In this document: one piece after another, positions 34,318 through 42,633 of the stretch
Layout: the number at the start of each line of letters is the position of its first letter
How positions within the stretch are numbered: the first letter of the stretch is position 1
DNA from: Undibacterium sp.
Lineage (GTDB): Bacteria; Pseudomonadota; Gammaproteobacteria; Burkholderiales; Burkholderiaceae_D
Assembly: GCA_030645915.1 (NCBI GenBank)
Contig: JAUSNO010000034.1
Location: 52,724 to 116,723 of the forward strand
DNA length: 64,000 nucleotides
Direction of reading: 5' to 3'
The notes under the pieces: model-generated
The model's input: only the letters and a program-made list of their open reading frames with translations
Databases searched by the model: none
Told to the model about the DNA's origin: nothing
Translations under genes and position numbers: made by a program

Positions 34318-35676
34318 ATGCGTACCCATAATAAAAATCAAAAGCCGTCACGTCATATTATTCGTCAATTGCAGGCAAAGAAAGGCGCGCCTCTGCATGC
34401 GGTAGCACATCATAAACGCGGCATTGCATTGCAGTTTGCCCGTTTTCGTGCTGCCGGTATCGGTGCCTTTACTGCGTTTCTGGCGGTACTCGGGCCTGGC
34501 CTGCTGGCCGGTTTATCTGACGACGATCCTGCCGGGATTACCACTTATTCCATGCTGGGTACCGATCATGGCTATCGCCTGCTATGGATTATTCCCGCCT
34601 CGACTATTTTGCTGGTGCAGTTTCATCTGATGGCGGTGCGCATTGGTGCCGCCAGTGGTAAGGGTTTTGTTGGCGTGATCCGTGATCGCTGGGGGCGTGG
34701 CTGGGGATATTTTGCCGTGCTTGGTTTGCTGTTCGCTAATTTCGGCACGATTTGCGCCGAGTATGCCGGTATTTCTGCTGCTGGTTCTCTGGTGGGGATA
34801 CCCGCCTGGATCAGTTCGCCGATTGCGGCGGTGTTGATTTCGCTGATCGTGGTGCTGGGCTCGTTTCATCGGATAGAGCGGATTTTGCTGATCATTTCAT
34901 CCACTTTGGCCCTGTACATCATCGACGGTATATTGGCTGCGCCCGACTGGTCCGCAGTCTGGCATAACTCGGTGGTGCCGCACATGCCGGTGGATAACCT
35001 GGGCTGGATTGCAATTGCCGCTACCCTGGGTACCACGCTGGCGCCCTGGGGCCTGGCCTTTATCCAGTCTTATGCTGTCGACAAAAAAATTACTGTGGCC
35101 AATTTGAAATGGGAAAGGGTGGATGTCGTCATCGGCTCGCTGCTGACCGGGGTGATCGGCCTGGCGATCGCTGTGGCTTGTGCGGCGACCTTAAACCGCG
35201 CCGGGGTACACATTAACGACGCCAGCGATGCAGCAGCCGCCCTGCGGCCTCTGGCGGGTTCGTTTGCGACTGTGCTGTTTGGGGCTGGCTTACTCGGCGC
35301 ATCCCTGCTGGCGGCCGCTATAGTGCCTCTGGCGACTGCGTATTCGATTGCCGAAGGTATCGGTGCTCCGGCTTCGCTGGATCTAGATTCACGTCACTTT
35401 CAGTATTTTTATGCGGCGTTTGTCGGTTTGACTGTTACGGCAGCGAGTGTGGTTTCGCTGCCAGGCTTGCCTTTGATCCCCTTGATTTACACCAGCCAGG
35501 TGGTCAATGCCGTGATGTTGCCCTTGCATGTGATTGCCTTGGTGCTATTGGCCCGTGATCCTGTAGTCATGGGTGATGCCAGATCAGGAGGAATCACCAC
35601 TTTTACCGCCTGGGTGAGCATCGCGTTGATTGTGGCGTGTGTTGTCGCCCTGATGGTGAGCTGGATAGCTTCCTGA
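34318..35676 (+). CDS. NRAMP-like divalent metal transporter (atypical ligands)
   Basis: 452 residues, about 11 membrane helices after a basic 50-residue N-terminus. The first helix carries GPGLLAGLSDDDPAGITTYS where canonical NRAMP (MntH) has DPGN, and the sixth helix reads LGTTLAPWGLAFIQSYAVDK where MntH has the metal-ligating MPH. These replacements mark the divergent NRAMP-related branch, whose members are not simple Mn/Fe importers; some transport magnesium. The metal cannot be assigned here. The gene borders the putative replication origin. Confidence 0.85.
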   Translation: MRTHNKNQKPSRHIIRQLQAKKGAPLHAVAHHKRGIALQFARFRAAGIGAFTAFLAVLGPGLLAGLSDDDPAGITTYSMLGTDHGYRLLWIIPASTILLVQFHLMAVRIGAASGKGFVGVIRDRWGRGWGYFAVLGLLFANFGTICAEYAGISAAGSLVGIPAWISSPIAAVLISLIVVLGSFHRIERILLIISSTLALYIIDGILAAPDWSAVWHNSVVPHMPVDNLGWIAIAATLGTTLAPWGLAFIQSYAVDKKITVANLKWERVDVVIGSLLTGVIGLAIAVACAATLNRAGVHINDASDAAAALRPLAGSFATVLFGAGLLGASLLAAAIVPLATAYSIAEGIGAPASLDLDSRHFQYFYAAFVGLTVTAASVVSLPGLPLIPLIYTSQVVNAVMLPLHVIALVLLARDPVVMGDARSGGITTFTAWVSIALIVACVVALMVSWIAS

Positions 35677-35731
35677 TTTGCTAAAAATGCATTTTTTGTT
35701 CAGGCGGAGGCTTGCTCTGTTTAATAATAAC

Positions 35732-35768
35732 AAGTTTATATATATAAATAGTAGTAATAGTTAACGTC
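35732..35768 (+). repeat. oriC direct repeat 1 (unwinding block with DnaA-trio)
   Basis: A 37-bp block identical to 36295-36331: AAGTTTATATATATAAA, then TAGTAGTAATAG, then TTAACGTC. The DnaA box at 35779 follows 47 bp from its start. Confidence 0.85.
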
Positions 35769-35778
35769 AGCACTTTTC

Positions 35779-35787
35779 TGTGGATAA
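35779..35787 (-). promoter_or_regulatory. DnaA box 1
   Basis: TGTGGATAA on the plus strand, that is a perfect TTATCCACA on the minus strand, next to the first unwinding block. Confidence 0.85.
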
Positions 35788-35936
35788 CTAGGTTTACCAT
35801 TATCAAATCAAGCGTTTACAAAAAAGATAAGCAGGTTTATCTCTCTTGTATGAACCAAGGATAGTTATTGGATAATTTTTTCCGATATTGCTTAAGTCCG
35901 GCTTATGCATATTTTACGCAGGGCTTGTCCACTGAT

Positions 35937-35945
35937 TTATCCACA
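35937..35945 (+). promoter_or_regulatory. DnaA box 2
   Basis: Perfect TTATCCACA, 205 bp from the start of module 1. A near-box TTGTCCACT lies 13 bp to the left. Confidence 0.85.
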
Positions 35946-36294
35946 ATTGACCTAGTCTGGTGATACGCATTTTTGTTACCCGATTCAACCGGTCTACGAC
36001 AGACGGTTCCGTAGTCATGGCAGCATTCTTCTACCGGCACATTGATCAATGTGCCTTTTTTTACCTCCCTCCATGCCATAAATACACGTCAGACAGGCTG
36101 AATCGTCTTGTAGCCGGGTTTTAAATGAAAATGGCGAGTCAGCTATCCCTATTTGCCTGCGTCATCTTGCTGGCCTTTCATATGGATGATTCTGCTGATC
36201 AGCGGATGGTGTAAAGGTTTGATTTTAAGATTGCCTGAAGTGGGTGTTTTTTGGATCAGGCTTTGCAGGAAGAGATCTCTTTGTTGTTTACAAT

Positions 36295-36331
36295 AAGTTT
36301 ATATATATAAATAGTAGTAATAGTTAACGTC
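36295..36331 (+). repeat. oriC direct repeat 2 (unwinding block with DnaA-trio)
   Basis: Exact copy of 35732-35768, 563 bp further right. The DnaA box at 36341 follows 46 bp from its start. Confidence 0.85.
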
Positions 36332-36340
36332 GGTGTTTTT

Positions 36341-36349
36341 TGTGGATAA
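36341..36349 (-). promoter_or_regulatory. DnaA box 3
   Basis: TGTGGATAA on the plus strand, a perfect box on the minus strand, next to the second unwinding block. Confidence 0.85.
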
Positions 36350-36498
36350 GTCCTTATTTTGTAAACAAATCAAGCTCTTATAGAAAAGATAAACAGCCTG
36401 ACAATGCCTGTACAGAAAAAGAATAGATTCTGGATAAGAATTTGGCTGGTTTGATAAAACCACTTTTTGCACATGCTGTCCTGTAGATATCCATAGCT

Positions 36499-36507
36499 TT
36501 ATCCACA
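36499..36507 (+). promoter_or_regulatory. DnaA box 4
   Basis: Perfect TTATCCACA, 204 bp from the start of module 2. Confidence 0.85.
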
Positions 36508-36542
36508 GGTATTTTTATCAAAAGAATAATTTAAATCTGGGT

Positions 36543-37661
36543 TTATAGCGCATCAGCTTTTCGCAGTATTTTTGGGGCGAGCATTTGCATGCCCCGGGCG
36601 AATAAATGGTTGGCCAGGCGTTTATCTGGTGATAAATGCTGGCTGAAGACGGCGGTGTATTCGAGACTGGCCACGCCGCCACGCATGCGTTTGAATTGGC
36701 TGGCGCCCGAGCTGTAATGCAAACGCAGCTGGCGTTCTTTGGCTTGCTGTAACAAGAGTGCCATCAGACAACGATAAATACCTGTTTCCTGTGGCAAGCG
36801 GGTGTCATAACCGATCAATGGGGTCGTAAGCCAGCCGCTTTCTGCATATAGCCCGAGTACGCCCACCATCTTGCCTTGCAGACGCAGGCCATATAAATCG
36901 AGAAAACCGCTTTCCAGGCATAGCTCGAAAAACGCCGTGGTGAAGTCGGGGTTGAGTCTGGAATGTTTTTGAATGAACAGCTGGCGGTACAGTGCCCTGA
37001 GTTCTGGCAAATCGCTTGCGTTTAGCTGATCTGGCCCGAGTATTTCAAATGCACCGGATAACAGCAACCTGGCATCTTGTCTGACGTGGTTATGCTTCCA
37101 GACCGCGTTTTGTTGCGGGTCGCATAAATACACCATGCGTGCGGGAATCATTTTCCAGCCGCTCCTGCGCAAATTTTCTGCCAAATGGGGCGTGACGTCA
37201 GGGCAGATATTTCGGATAAGCAGAGGCTTTTCGGGATAGCGCGTGATCAGTTCATCGCCCAGAGCGTGAATCTCTGCCAGCCCCCATTCCGGGTAAAGAT
37301 TTGTGGAGATAAGACGGTTCGCAACGAGGGCAGCGTTATCTAAGCCACAGGCGCGCAATAAAAAAGAGACCGGGCTGAACGCGCAAGTAGCGGCGATTTT
37401 TGCCAGGCTCGCCAGATGTGATGCGACATGATGAAGCGCTTCTTCTTTTGCATAGCTAATCCAGGCAGCACGCGGACTGAGGACATAGCTTTGCGCCGGC
37501 TTGTTGTGGTCTGGCAGGCAGATAGGCTGGATACTTCCGGCAATATGGATGGATTCAAATTCACACTCGGCATTGGCCAGCCAGCAGGTGCCTCCTTTGG
37601 AACGCGCCGTCATCAACCACAATGCATCTGCCAGCGCACGCGGCGGTAGTGAGGAATTCAA
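36543..37661 (-). CDS. GNAT-like acyltransferase paired with BtaA-like gene
   Basis: 372 residues. The C-terminal ~200 residues look like a GNAT (FemAB-like) acyltransferase: LRALYRQLFIQKHSRLNPDFTTAFFELCLESGFLDLYGLRLQGKMVGVLGLYAESG with the YSSGASQFKRMRGG segment near the end. The N-terminal half is not recognised. It starts 18 bp after the BtaA-like gene on the same strand, so the two form an operon, and it probably modifies the product of that enzyme or a related lipid. The acyl donor and acceptor are unknown. Its stop lies at the edge of the putative origin. Confidence 0.7.
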   Translation of the reverse strand: MNSSLPPRALADALWLMTARSKGGTCWLANAECEFESIHIAGSIQPICLPDHNKPAQSYVLSPRAAWISYAKEEALHHVASHLASLAKIAATCAFSPVSFLLRACGLDNAALVANRLISTNLYPEWGLAEIHALGDELITRYPEKPLLIRNICPDVTPHLAENLRRSGWKMIPARMVYLCDPQQNAVWKHNHVRQDARLLLSGAFEILGPDQLNASDLPELRALYRQLFIQKHSRLNPDFTTAFFELCLESGFLDLYGLRLQGKMVGVLGLYAESGWLTTPLIGYDTRLPQETGIYRCLMALLLQQAKERQLRLHYSSGASQFKRMRGGVASLEYTAVFSQHLSPDKRLANHLFARGMQMLAPKILRKADAL

Positions 37662-37679
37662 AGTAAGATATTTTTTATC

Positions 37680-38894
37680 TTAGTTTTTGATATACAGGTG
37701 CATGCCGCCATAAATGGCCGATCTGTCCGTCGCATGCAATTGGCGATTGTGTTCCGGGTCGGTATTCCATGCCGAAATCAGACGTGCAGGCAACATGCTC
37801 TCCAGGGGGGAGTTTTCTCCGCCGGTACGAAATACCACTTTGGCCTGCGGCGCGGCGGTACGTGTGACTTCATCCCAGAGTTCGGTCAGCTGTTGTTGAT
37901 CCATCCAATCCTGCGCATCCAGAAACAGGTAGGCATCCATCGATGCGCGCGGCTGTTTGCGCAAAAAATCCGTTAAGCTGGTGTGGTGCGGATAGATGCG
38001 GTCAATGTTACTTCGCAATGAGACAAAATTTTTCTGTTGCAGATACATAGGTAAAGCGGCCTGTGTCCTGGTATCGTATTGCCGCGCAAATGCCTGATGG
38101 GCAAAACAGTTTTGATCCAGCGGAAAATCACAGGCCAGATGACGCATTCTTTCCTTGAAGAGCAGATGCAGACCATCTTTGGCGTCATGCTGTAGTGCTG
38201 CAAATTGGGCTGGCGGAATTCCCAGGCTGTATAGCGCCAGCGGCTGTCTCGCCAATAATTTGAACAGACGTTTTTCAAATACAGGCGCCAGGTATTCTTC
38301 AAATAATGCAGCCTGTTCCTGCAGGTTGCGCGCAGTAGAAAGCTTCTTCAAATCACCGCCCATCAAACGCACGAACCAGTGGGCAAAGCCGATGAAATTT
38401 CCCAATAGGCCATGCTGATAGGCGTTGTTGCTGAAGTAGTGATAACGCGCTTTACCCAAGATGGATTTGCTCTCCCAAAAAGTGCTGGCGTCGTCGGATA
38501 AATGCGGGCGGATATGGCGCTGATAGCGTTTGAGATTATCTGCCTGGCTGGCGTTGCCGAGGAAGTGCAGCACTGCATCGTAGTCGGGCAAATGCTTGAT
38601 CGCCTGCTTTTTTATTTCCAGCATGGCGAGGTGCGCGCCATTTAAGTCCACCGCATGTACCGCGGCCGGATTGGCCGACAAGTAGGCAAGTGCATTGCAG
38701 CCGCCGGAAGAAATTGTCAGGATATTGGCGCCCGGCTTGAGTTGCAGGGCATCCAGGTCAGAACGCGGATCTTCCCAGATTTGTGCATACACCAGACGGC
38801 TGAACCAGCGCGCGAACAGGCGATCGGCCAGGGCTTTTCGCCCCGAAGTAGTGGAGTTGATGACGGCGGCATTGATCAGTGTTTTCGTATTCAT
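37680..38894 (-). CDS. BtaA-like (DUF3419) aminocarboxypropyl transferase
   Basis: 404 residues. Hallmarks of DUF3419/BtaA are visible: YAQIWEDPRSDLDALQL, the AdoMet-binding ILTISSGGCNALAYL and AVDLNGAHLAMLEIK, and the C-terminal VVFRTGGENSPLE. BtaA moves the 3-amino-3-carboxypropyl group of S-adenosylmethionine to diacylglycerol, the first step in betaine-lipid (DGTS) synthesis. The trimethylating partner BtaB is not encoded nearby; a GNAT-like gene takes its place. The final lipid may therefore differ from DGTS. Betaine lipids typically replace phospholipids under phosphate limitation, but no Pho box is obvious upstream. Confidence 0.85.
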   Translation of the reverse strand: MNTKTLINAAVINSTTSGRKALADRLFARWFSRLVYAQIWEDPRSDLDALQLKPGANILTISSGGCNALAYLSANPAAVHAVDLNGAHLAMLEIKKQAIKHLPDYDAVLHFLGNASQADNLKRYQRHIRPHLSDDASTFWESKSILGKARYHYFSNNAYQHGLLGNFIGFAHWFVRLMGGDLKKLSTARNLQEQAALFEEYLAPVFEKRLFKLLARQPLALYSLGIPPAQFAALQHDAKDGLHLLFKERMRHLACDFPLDQNCFAHQAFARQYDTRTQAALPMYLQQKNFVSLRSNIDRIYPHHTSLTDFLRKQPRASMDAYLFLDAQDWMDQQQLTELWDEVTRTAAPQAKVVFRTGGENSPLESMLPARLISAWNTDPEHNRQLHATDRSAIYGGMHLYIKN

Positions 38895-39086
38895 TTTGTT
38901 CTCCCTCGCTGGCGCGCTTTGTATTTATTGGCCCACTGTAGGGCCAATAAGTGACAGGAAAGTGACAGTCAAATGAAGATTTGATGAAATGCGCCTGCAG
39001 CCGGACAACAGGAAACGGTATCGGCAGATACTATTGCGAGAGGAAGAATAGTTGAAAACAGGCAGGCTGGAAGTGCACAAGGCGGA

Positions 39087-39150
39087 GCGCACTATCCATG
39101 CGGGTTTCCAGCCTATCATGCCTGCAGGGCGCATGGGTATTGCGTGCTGG
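39087..39150. repeat. REP-like palindromic element, copy F
   Basis: GCGCACTATCCATGCGGGTT at the left, GGGCGCATGGGTATTGCGTG at the right, with TTCCAGCC and GCCTGCAGG inside. It lies directly left of the larger inverted-repeat element at 39178. Confidence 0.8.
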
Positions 39151-39177
39151 GCTATCGTCTATTTGGATTGATGGAAG

Positions 39178-39360
39178 TTAAACCCAGATTTTCCATTAGG
39201 CGCACCTGCGGTGCTATTTGCGTGCTGACGGCGCATTTTCGGCTACTTTTGCTGCTCTTCGTTGCCAATAGCGAGCTATTGGTGCCTCATTCGCATCAAA
39301 ACTATCTCGAAAAGTGCATCCGTCATCAGCGCAAATCCTAATGGAAAATCAGGGTTAAAA
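39178..39360. repeat. 183-bp terminal-inverted-repeat element, family II copy 1
   Basis: The ends TTAAACCCAGATTTTCCATT.. and ..AATGGAAAATCAGGGTTAAA are inverted repeats of about 23 bp. Internal hairpins lie at 39202-39214 (GCACC-TGC-GGTGC) and 39265-39282 (CCAATAGC-GA-GCTATTGG). It aligns along its whole length with 43719-43901. Its right end includes the last codons of the SRPBCC gene, including the stop TAA. There is no coding capacity. Confidence 0.88.
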
Positions 39361-39891
39361 ACTAATTTTTTCCGCTATTTTTTTAAGATTGTTCAACCCC
39401 GTCTCAAAATCCGGCCCGACCATTTTATCCATGAAAGGAGCGAACAATTTCATCATCAGATTACCTTCCGAGGTACCGTGCATGGACCAGGTAATGTGAG
39501 TACCGCCAGCATGCGTTTCAAACAGTAATGCGCCGCTCGATGGTTTGCCCATTCCTTCAAAATGCATCTCGTACCCGATCTTTTGGTTGGCAACGGCGGA
39601 GGTAAATTTCATGCCGCCATTGCCCTCGCTTTTACTCTGCCAGTCCCATGCTGCACCTGCGCCTGTTGCCGGGCCAGAGAATGTCATCTGCATGGCGGGA
39701 TCGCGTTGATTCCAGACCGACCATTTTTTCCATTCCCTGGGATCGACGACCAGTGCGTAAATCTTGTCGGCCGGCGCATTGATGTTCACCGTGCGCGTGA
39801 CCGCGTATTCGTTGGGCAGCATCATGGCGACTGCCAGAATGAGGATGACCAGGCTAAGGATGCTACCTAACAACCATTTCAGTATGTTCAT
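39355..39891 (-). CDS. SRPBCC-family membrane-anchored protein
   Basis: 178 residues. One N-terminal membrane helix (about 5-27) is followed by a START/Bet v1-like SRPBCC domain (about 30-175: YAVTRTVNINAPADKIYALVVDPREWKKWSVWNQRDPAM, then THITWSMHGTSEGNLMMKLFAPFMDKMVGPDFETGLNNLKKIAE). Such domains bind hydrophobic ligands; the ligand is unknown. The last codons (Phe and stop) lie inside the inverted end of a family II element. It starts 46 bp after glpK on the same strand and may share its transcript. Confidence 0.82.
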   Translation of the reverse strand: MNILKWLLGSILSLVILILAVAMMLPNEYAVTRTVNINAPADKIYALVVDPREWKKWSVWNQRDPAMQMTFSGPATGAGAAWDWQSKSEGNGGMKFTSAVANQKIGYEMHFEGMGKPSSGALLFETHAGGTHITWSMHGTSEGNLMMKLFAPFMDKMVGPDFETGLNNLKKIAEKISF

Positions 39892-39937
39892 TTTCTGCTC
39901 CCTTTATCGTCAAATAAAAAATCCATCTGCTGAAAAA

Positions 39938-41407
39938 TCAGCGTACTCGCCCTACGGCTTTTTCCCATTCTTGCATCAGGCTGGCGGCCTGATCCCTGCT
40001 CATGGTCGGTAAGAAGCGCCGCTGTTCCTGCCATTGTTGCGCGCACTCTTCCATGTCTTGATAGATGCCTGTTGCCAGGCCCGCAAGATAGGCCGCGCCC
40101 AGGGCGGTGGTCTCGGTAATCTTGGGCCGGATCACGGGAATACCTAATAAATTTGCCTGAAACTGTAGCAACAGATTATTGCTCGATGCGCCGCCGTCAA
40201 CGCGCAGTTCGGTGATCGGCGTTGCCGCATCGCGGTTCATCGCTTGCAGCAAGACCGTGCTCTGGAAGGCGATCGATTCGAGTGCGGCGCGGGCGATGTG
40301 GGCGACAGTACTGCCACGGGTCAGGCCCAGAATAGCGCCTTTGGCTAAGGGTTCCCAGTAGGGTGCACCCAGGCCCGTGAACGACGGTACAAACACCACG
40401 CCGCCAGAATCTGGCACGCTGGCGGCCAGGGCTTCGACGTCGGCCGAGTGATCGATTGCCTTGAGGCCATCGCGCAGCCATTGCACTACTGCGCCGCCAA
40501 TGAAGACACTGCCTTCCAATGCATATTGCGGCTGATCGTCTGTCTGGCAGGCGGCGGTGCTGATCAGGCCATTGCCGGATGTGGCACACTTGCTGCCCGT
40601 GTGCAGCAATAAGAAACAGCCTGTGCCGTAGGTATTTTTCGCCATGCCTGGCTTGAAACAGGCTTGGCCGAATAGCGCTGATTGCTGATCGCCGGCGATG
40701 CCGGCGATGGGGATGCCGGCGCCGAATAATGATGTGCTGCCAAAGCGATGGCTGGATGGATGGACTTCCGGAAGTAGCGTGCGCGGAATCTCAAACAAAT
40801 CCAATAAGTCTTCATCCCAGCAGCCACGATGAATATTGAACAGCATGGTGCGCGAGGCATTGCTGACGTCGGTGACGTGGCACTGGCCTTGGCTCAATTG
40901 CCAGGCCAGCCAGGTATCGACGGTGCCAAAAGCGAGCTCACCGCGCTCGGCTTGTTGTCTTGCGCCCGGTACGTGATCAAGTATCCATTTCAGCTTGGTC
41001 GCCGAGAAATATGGATCGAGAATCAGGCCGGTTTTTTTCTCGATGATGCTGGCATGACCTTGCGCGCGCAATTGCGTGCAAGAGGCTTCGGTGCGCCGGT
41101 CTTGCCAGACGATGGCGTTGAAGACCGGCTTGCCAGTCTGGCGGTGCCAGACTATCGTGGTTTCACGCTGGTTGGTGATGCCCAGGGCGGCAATGTTGCC
41201 TGGTGCAATCCCGGTTTTTTGCATGACCTCGGTAGCGGTCGCCAGCTGGCTGCTCCAGATTTCCATCGGGTCGTGCTCTACCCAACCGGGCTGCGGAAAG
41301 ATCTGCCTGAACTCTTGTTGTGCCGAGCCGACGATATTTCCAGCATGATCAAAGATGATGCTGCGCGAGCTGGAGGTGCCCTGATCGAAGGCGAGTAAAT
41401 AAGCCAT
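39938..41407 (-). CDS. glpK: glycerol kinase
   Basis: 489 residues, full length for the FGGY-family enzyme that phosphorylates glycerol to sn-glycerol 3-phosphate with ATP. Visible motifs: [17 protein letters not shown] at the N-terminus, [31 protein letters not shown] (substrate-binding region), [14 protein letters not shown], and the FGGY signature region in the C-terminal half ([23 protein letters not shown]). No glpF or glpD gene is adjacent. The 3' neighbour is an SRPBCC protein. Confidence 0.96.
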   Translation of the reverse strand: MAYLLAFDQGTSSSRSIIFDHAGNIVGSAQQEFRQIFPQPGWVEHDPMEIWSSQLATATEVMQKTGIAPGNIAALGITNQRETTIVWHRQTGKPVFNAIVWQDRRTEASCTQLRAQGHASIIEKKTGLILDPYFSATKLKWILDHVPGARQQAERGELAFGTVDTWLAWQLSQGQCHVTDVSNASRTMLFNIHRGCWDEDLLDLFEIPRTLLPEVHPSSHRFGSTSLFGAGIPIAGIAGDQQSALFGQACFKPGMAKNTYGTGCFLLLHTGSKCATSGNGLISTAACQTDDQPQYALEGSVFIGGAVVQWLRDGLKAIDHSADVEALAASVPDSGGVVFVPSFTGLGAPYWEPLAKGAILGLTRGSTVAHIARAALESIAFQSTVLLQAMNRDAATPITELRVDGGASSNNLLLQFQANLLGIPVIRPKITETTALGAAYLAGLATGIYQDMEECAQQWQEQRRFLPTMSRDQAASLMQEWEKAVGRVR

Positions 41408-41487
41408 GATGAACTGGAAAGAGCAAAAGCCTTAGTGTAATCGAGCCGGGGAGGGGATAGCTCGCAGTCGATGCTGCGTTGCAAAAT

Positions 41488-41583
41488 CTAGCAGCCTGTC
41501 GGACTTAGGGTGTCGAAGCGAAAAATCGGCTGGGCGAGGGCAGATTTTGCAGCCGACAACTCCTAAGTCCGACAGGCTGCTAG
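41488..41583. repeat. 96-bp element with perfect 22-bp inverted ends (family III)
   Basis: CTAGCAGCCTGTCGGACTTA.. at 41488-41509 is the exact inverse complement of 41562-41583. A second inverted pair, GCAAAATCT (41481-41489) and AGATTTTGC (41542-41550), overlaps it. Non-coding and MITE-like. The right end provides the TAG stop of the metallopeptidase gene at 41580. Confidence 0.85.
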
Positions 41584-42101
41584 TCTGCCTTGTTCCACAC
41601 CGCGTCGCCAAAAAGCTCCACTTGTGTCAGGTACAGGCGCAGATCAAGTTCGTACTGATGGTAGTTCGGCTCCATGTAACTGCAGAGTTGGTAGAAGGCC
41701 TTGTCGTGTTCTTTTTCCTTCAGATGCGCCAGTTCGTGCACGACGATCATTTTGAGAAATTCTTCCGGTACCTGCTTGAACAGGCTGGCGACGCGGATCT
41801 CGTGTTTGGACTTGAGCTTGTTGCCCTGTATGCGCGAGACGTAGGTATGGGTGCCCAGCGCATTCTTGATGACATGCAGCTTATTGTCATAGACGATCTT
41901 GCTGATTTGTTCGCCGTTGCGCAGATGCGCATTCTTGATGCCCTGCACGTATTGGTACAGCGCCTTGTCGGTGCGTACCTCATGTGTCGCCGGATATTTT
42001 TTCAGCAGCAGCGCGGCGAGCTGCCGGTCTTTGATCAAGCGCTTAACCTGATCCTGCAGATGATCAGGATAAGCCTTGAGGTAGGTGAGTTCTTGCGTCA
42101 A
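41580..42101 (-). CDS. YgjP-like (DUF45) metallopeptidase-fold protein
   Basis: 173 residues. The zinc-binding helix reads VVHELAHLKEKEHDKAFYQL (HExxH with a downstream His), as in the YgjP/DUF45 group. Upstream strands (KIVYDNKLHVIKNALGTHTYVSRIQGNKLKSKHEIRVAS) are typical of that family. Some relatives are peptidases or nucleotide pyrophosphatases; the substrate here is unknown. The gene starts 18 bp after the FKBP gene on the same strand. Its stop codon lies within the inverted end of the family III element. Confidence 0.82.
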   Translation of the reverse strand: MTQELTYLKAYPDHLQDQVKRLIKDRQLAALLLKKYPATHEVRTDKALYQYVQGIKNAHLRNGEQISKIVYDNKLHVIKNALGTHTYVSRIQGNKLKSKHEIRVASLFKQVPEEFLKMIVVHELAHLKEKEHDKAFYQLCSYMEPNYHQYELDLRLYLTQVELFGDAVWNKAD

Positions 42102-42119
42102 GTTGATGTTACGCCGGGC

Positions 42120-42566
42120 TTACTTAACGTCGAGCAATTCAACATCAAAGATCAGATTGGCATTGGCTGGAAGAGGGCCGACCGCGCGTGCGCCGTATGC
42201 CAGGTCAGCCGGAATAATCAAGGTGCGTTTGCCGCCGACTTTCATCCCCGCTACGCCCTGATCCCAGCCCTTGATGACTTTGCCGGCACCAAGTGGAAAG
42301 GTGAAAGGGGCGCGACCGACCGAACTGTCAAAACCTGCGCCACGTTGCTTCGGTGCTTTTGGGGAATATAACCAGCCGCTGTAATGAACGGTGACGGTGC
42401 TGCCATCGACCGCTTCCTTGCCGGTGCCGACTTTGCCGTCGATTTTTTGCAGGCCCATGGCGGCTGGCGTCGCTGCTGCTGAGGCCGCGGCATCCTGTGC
42501 CGATGCCGGTGACAGTGGTAACGCTATCGAAGCGATGAGGGCGAGTGCGATCAGAGGTAATTTCAT
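42120..42566 (-). CDS. periplasmic FKBP-type peptidyl-prolyl isomerase
   Basis: 148 residues from the ATG at 42566; the frame extends further upstream but the signal peptide (MKLPLIALALIASIALPLSPASAQ) fixes the start. A single FKBP domain spans about 40-148 with the active-site residues of the family (VTVHYSGWLYSP, GAGFDSSVGRAPFTFPLGAGKVIKGWDQGVAGMKVGGKRTLIIPADLAYG). It should speed proline cis-trans isomerisation during protein folding in the periplasm. It sits within a minus-strand run from 43637 to 41580. Confidence 0.93.
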   Translation of the reverse strand: MKLPLIALALIASIALPLSPASAQDAAASAAATPAAMGLQKIDGKVGTGKEAVDGSTVTVHYSGWLYSPKAPKQRGAGFDSSVGRAPFTFPLGAGKVIKGWDQGVAGMKVGGKRTLIIPADLAYGARAVGPLPANANLIFDVELLDVK

Positions 42567-42633
42567 TCGGATGTCTTTCTGTAGGGACGGGTGAAGGTGC
42601 AATGTGAAGGCGTAATAATAAGGGAAGCTGGTG

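Larger units (their letters stand above)
35701..36540. other. oriC: putative chromosomal replication origin (oriC)
   Basis: An 866-bp gene-free, AT-rich interval between 35676 and 36543. It contains four perfect DnaA boxes (TTATCCACA): inverted at 35779-35787 and 36341-36349, direct at 35937-35945 and 36499-36507. They belong to two copies of a module (35732-35945 and 36295-36507). Each copy has an AT-rich block, a TAGTAGTAATAG array like a DnaA-trio, a short GC-richer step and a DnaA box, the layout of the bacterial basal unwinding element. The parAB/parS cluster lies 20 kb away. No dnaA is adjacent, which is unusual. Confidence 0.75.

Noticed and set aside
36125..36214. 29-codon hydrophobic ORF inside the putative origin (start MKMASQLSLF)
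   Set aside because: It lies in the spacer between the two origin modules and has no ribosome site. It is too short to support without conservation data.
35732..36331. The repeated AT-rich blocks as ordinary promoters or a plasmid iteron array
   Set aside because: Only two copies, each tied to DnaA boxes at fixed spacing. Iterons are usually several short tandem repeats next to a rep gene, and none is present.
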